This document shows positions 62,630 through 64,000 of a stretch of DNA of 64,000 nt, piece after piece. The notes beneath the pieces were generated by a model that was not told the origin of the DNA, did no database searches, and worked only from the letters and a program-made list of their open reading frames with translations. Both the position numbers and the translations under genes were made by a program. This DNA is from Neostapfia colusana (Eukaryota; Streptophyta; Magnoliopsida; Poales; Poaceae). Within the stretch, counting starts at the first letter, position 1; the number at the start of each line of letters is the position of its first letter. Location of the stretch: positions 62,737,900 through 62,801,899 of the forward strand of contig JASWHV010000002.1 in the NCBI GenBank assembly GCA_030760725.1. Direction: 5' to 3'.

Positions 62630-63682
62630 ATGCCCCACTTCACCACAGCTGAAACATTGCACCCCAATCTTAGATGCTGGGCCCTTGTTGTCTTGGGGTT
62701 GGTTTGGGGGTCCTTGCACTGCTGGTCGAGGTGGATATGCGGGGCGAGGCTGCTGCACAAACTGACGTGGCGGCTGTGCTGGTGCCGCGGGAGGCCTGTA
62801 GTTTGGGTTGTACCCTCTTGGTGCTGAATAGGGTACCGCAGCACGGCTCGTCTGCCCCGTAGGTTGCTGCATCATACGTGGGCGGGTGTTGCTCCCTGAG
62901 GCCTGATGTGACCACCCCGCCTTCCTCTTATTCTCATTTTCCAGGGCCTTTAGCTTCCTTTCCACCACAAATGCTCTGTCCACCATCTTTTGAAAGCTTT
63001 CATACTCATTGGAGGACATTGCACACTGCATCTCTGCGGTAAGTCCTTCCACGAAACAATCTTGTTTCTGCTCATCAGTCTCTATGTCTCGTGGAGCATA
63101 ACGGGATAGTTGAGTAAATTTAGTGAGGTATTCCCTCACCGTCATGGTTCCCTGCTGCAGTCCCAGAAACTCTTTCCTCTTGTTTTTGAGTTCACCTCTT
63201 GGGATGTAGTGGTTGCGGAAGCTACGCTTGAACTCCTCCCAAGTGATGTTCTCAGGGTCATGATGGGCGGCCACGTAGGCGGTCCACCAATCTGCAGCAG
63301 GTCCATGCAATTGATGAGAGGCAAACAGCACCCTCTCATACCCTTGGCATTGTATTATCCTCATCTTACTTTCAATGGTCTTCAGCCAATCATCTGCCTC
63401 CAGAGGTTCAGCAGCACTTGCAAACTTTGGAGGTTGAGTTCCTAGAAACTCACTCAACCTTGGTTGGCGTGGTGCAGCTTGTGGAGGTGGAACTTGATGC
63501 AAGTTGGCCACCACTTGAGTCAAGCTCTGGATAAGCTGATTTTGATTCTCCAGCATTTGGTGGAGAGGATCAACTTCTTCACGGCGACCACCCCTGTCCT
63601 GGCCTCCAGAAAGATGAGGGTTGCATGCCTCATCATTGTTGTTGGCGGGGTTGGTAGCACGTCCTTTTCCTCTTCCGGCCAT
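62630..63682 (-). pseudogene. gag: C3 gag, N-terminal part, cut by C4 in the zinc knuckle
   Basis: It starts at MAGRGKGRAT (63682) and is open through the gag domain to CFSCGEVGH, the first half of the zinc knuckle. The C4 LTR then begins and supplies a short nonsense tail to 62597. The second half of the knuckle is at 49867 and below. The N-terminus is very close to C2 and C4. Confidence 0.92.
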
Positions 63683-63983
63683 CTGGCAGAATCAACAAAT
63701 GTTAAGTTGATACCATTTAGTATCATCTTACTACTTTCATTTGTTGGTACTTTAAGGGGTTGAGGCTTTGTTAAAATTTTACGAGGGTTTATATTTCACA
63801 CCAAATAAATGCACTATTATTTCCTGTGGGTTCACACACCAAAGCAAAACAATCTGAAGACGAGGCTGTGGACAACTGCTCATGGCTTCCACAACTCACG
63901 TCACACACCAAGCATTATCACACCATTATCTACGTAACGACTCGACTACTCGACCTCTTGCTAGCTAGGGGAAAGACTCTACA

Positions 63984-64000
63984 CTACTCGTCCTCTTGAG
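63984..64000 (-). CDS. C3 pre-gag ORF, last codons at window edge
   Basis: The stop codon (63984-63986 on the minus strand) and the preceding few codons match the ends of the C2 and C4 pre-gag ORFs. The rest lies beyond the window. 63683-63983 is the noncoding spacer to gag. Confidence 0.7.

Larger units (their letters stand above)
42957..64000 (-). mobile_element. C3: family-C gypsy element, split by C4, right end outside window
   Basis: The 3' LTR is 42957-46402. Internal sequence runs 46403-49867, is interrupted by C4 (49868-62629), and resumes at 62630 with the rest of gag and the pre-gag stop codon region up to the window end. Joining the flanks at the target duplication gives one continuous gag. 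The element carries the same 2-base RNase H deletion as C2. Its LTR is closer to C4's than to C1/C2's. Confidence 0.92.

Noticed and set aside
1..64000. Ordinary host gene between elements
   Set aside because: Every stretch can be assigned to one of the nested elements, and I found no exon-like ORF outside them.

Overview
The window is a block of nested transposable elements from a plant nuclear genome, most likely a grass (Poaceae). The grounds are large chromodomain-type Ty3/gypsy elements with 3.4-4 kb LTRs, a SIRE/Maximus-like Ty1/copia element with a third ORF, initiator-Met-tRNA primer sites, a hAT element, and GC-rich LTR promoters. The species cannot be told from the sequence. I found no ordinary host gene, rRNA, tRNA or CRISPR array. 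Every long ORF belongs to a retroelement, and nearly every gag or pol reading frame is broken.

Layout. (1) 1-7517: copia-1 (+), 3' part only: gag end, pol split by a nonsense codon, a third ORF and the 3' LTR (6092-7517). It sits in the left LTR of gypsy-A. (2) 7518-21743: gypsy-A (-): truncated 3' LTR, pol, gag, pre-gag ORF, leader, PBS and complete 5' LTR (17777-21743). (3) 21744-23188: copia-2 (+), a diverged relative of copia-1: 3' UTR and LTR, between A and B. (4) From 23189: gypsy-B (+), same family as A. Its 5' LTR is split into pieces (23189-40849) by a hAT element (25750-26331), a solo LTR of a second gypsy family C (C1, 26442-29906) and a nearly complete family-C element (C2, 30183-39452). 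B's leader, pre-gag remnant and gag follow at 40850-42956. (5) 42957-64000: C3 (-), inserted in B gag and running off the window. C3 is itself split by the complete 12.8 kb element C4 (49868-62629).

How the parts work together. Each gypsy element has LTR promoter, PBS, pre-gag ORF, gag, protease, RT, RNase H, integrase, chromodomain, PPT, LTR. Gag forms the particle, protease matures the polyprotein, RT/RNase H copies the RNA from the tRNA-primed PBS, and integrase inserts the copy. The inferred insertion order is copia-2; then A and B; then copia-1 into A, and hAT, C1/C2 and C3 into B; then C4 into C3. It rests on target-site duplications and on reading each interrupted sequence across its insert.

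The most interesting signals are: a helically spaced array of paired palindromes in the copia elements; a pre-gag ORF with the same layout in both gypsy families; a hairpin beside the polypurine tract shared by both families; a short mosaic tract carrying a disabling RNase H deletion shared by C2 and C3; and a hAT element carrying a housekeeping-type promoter.
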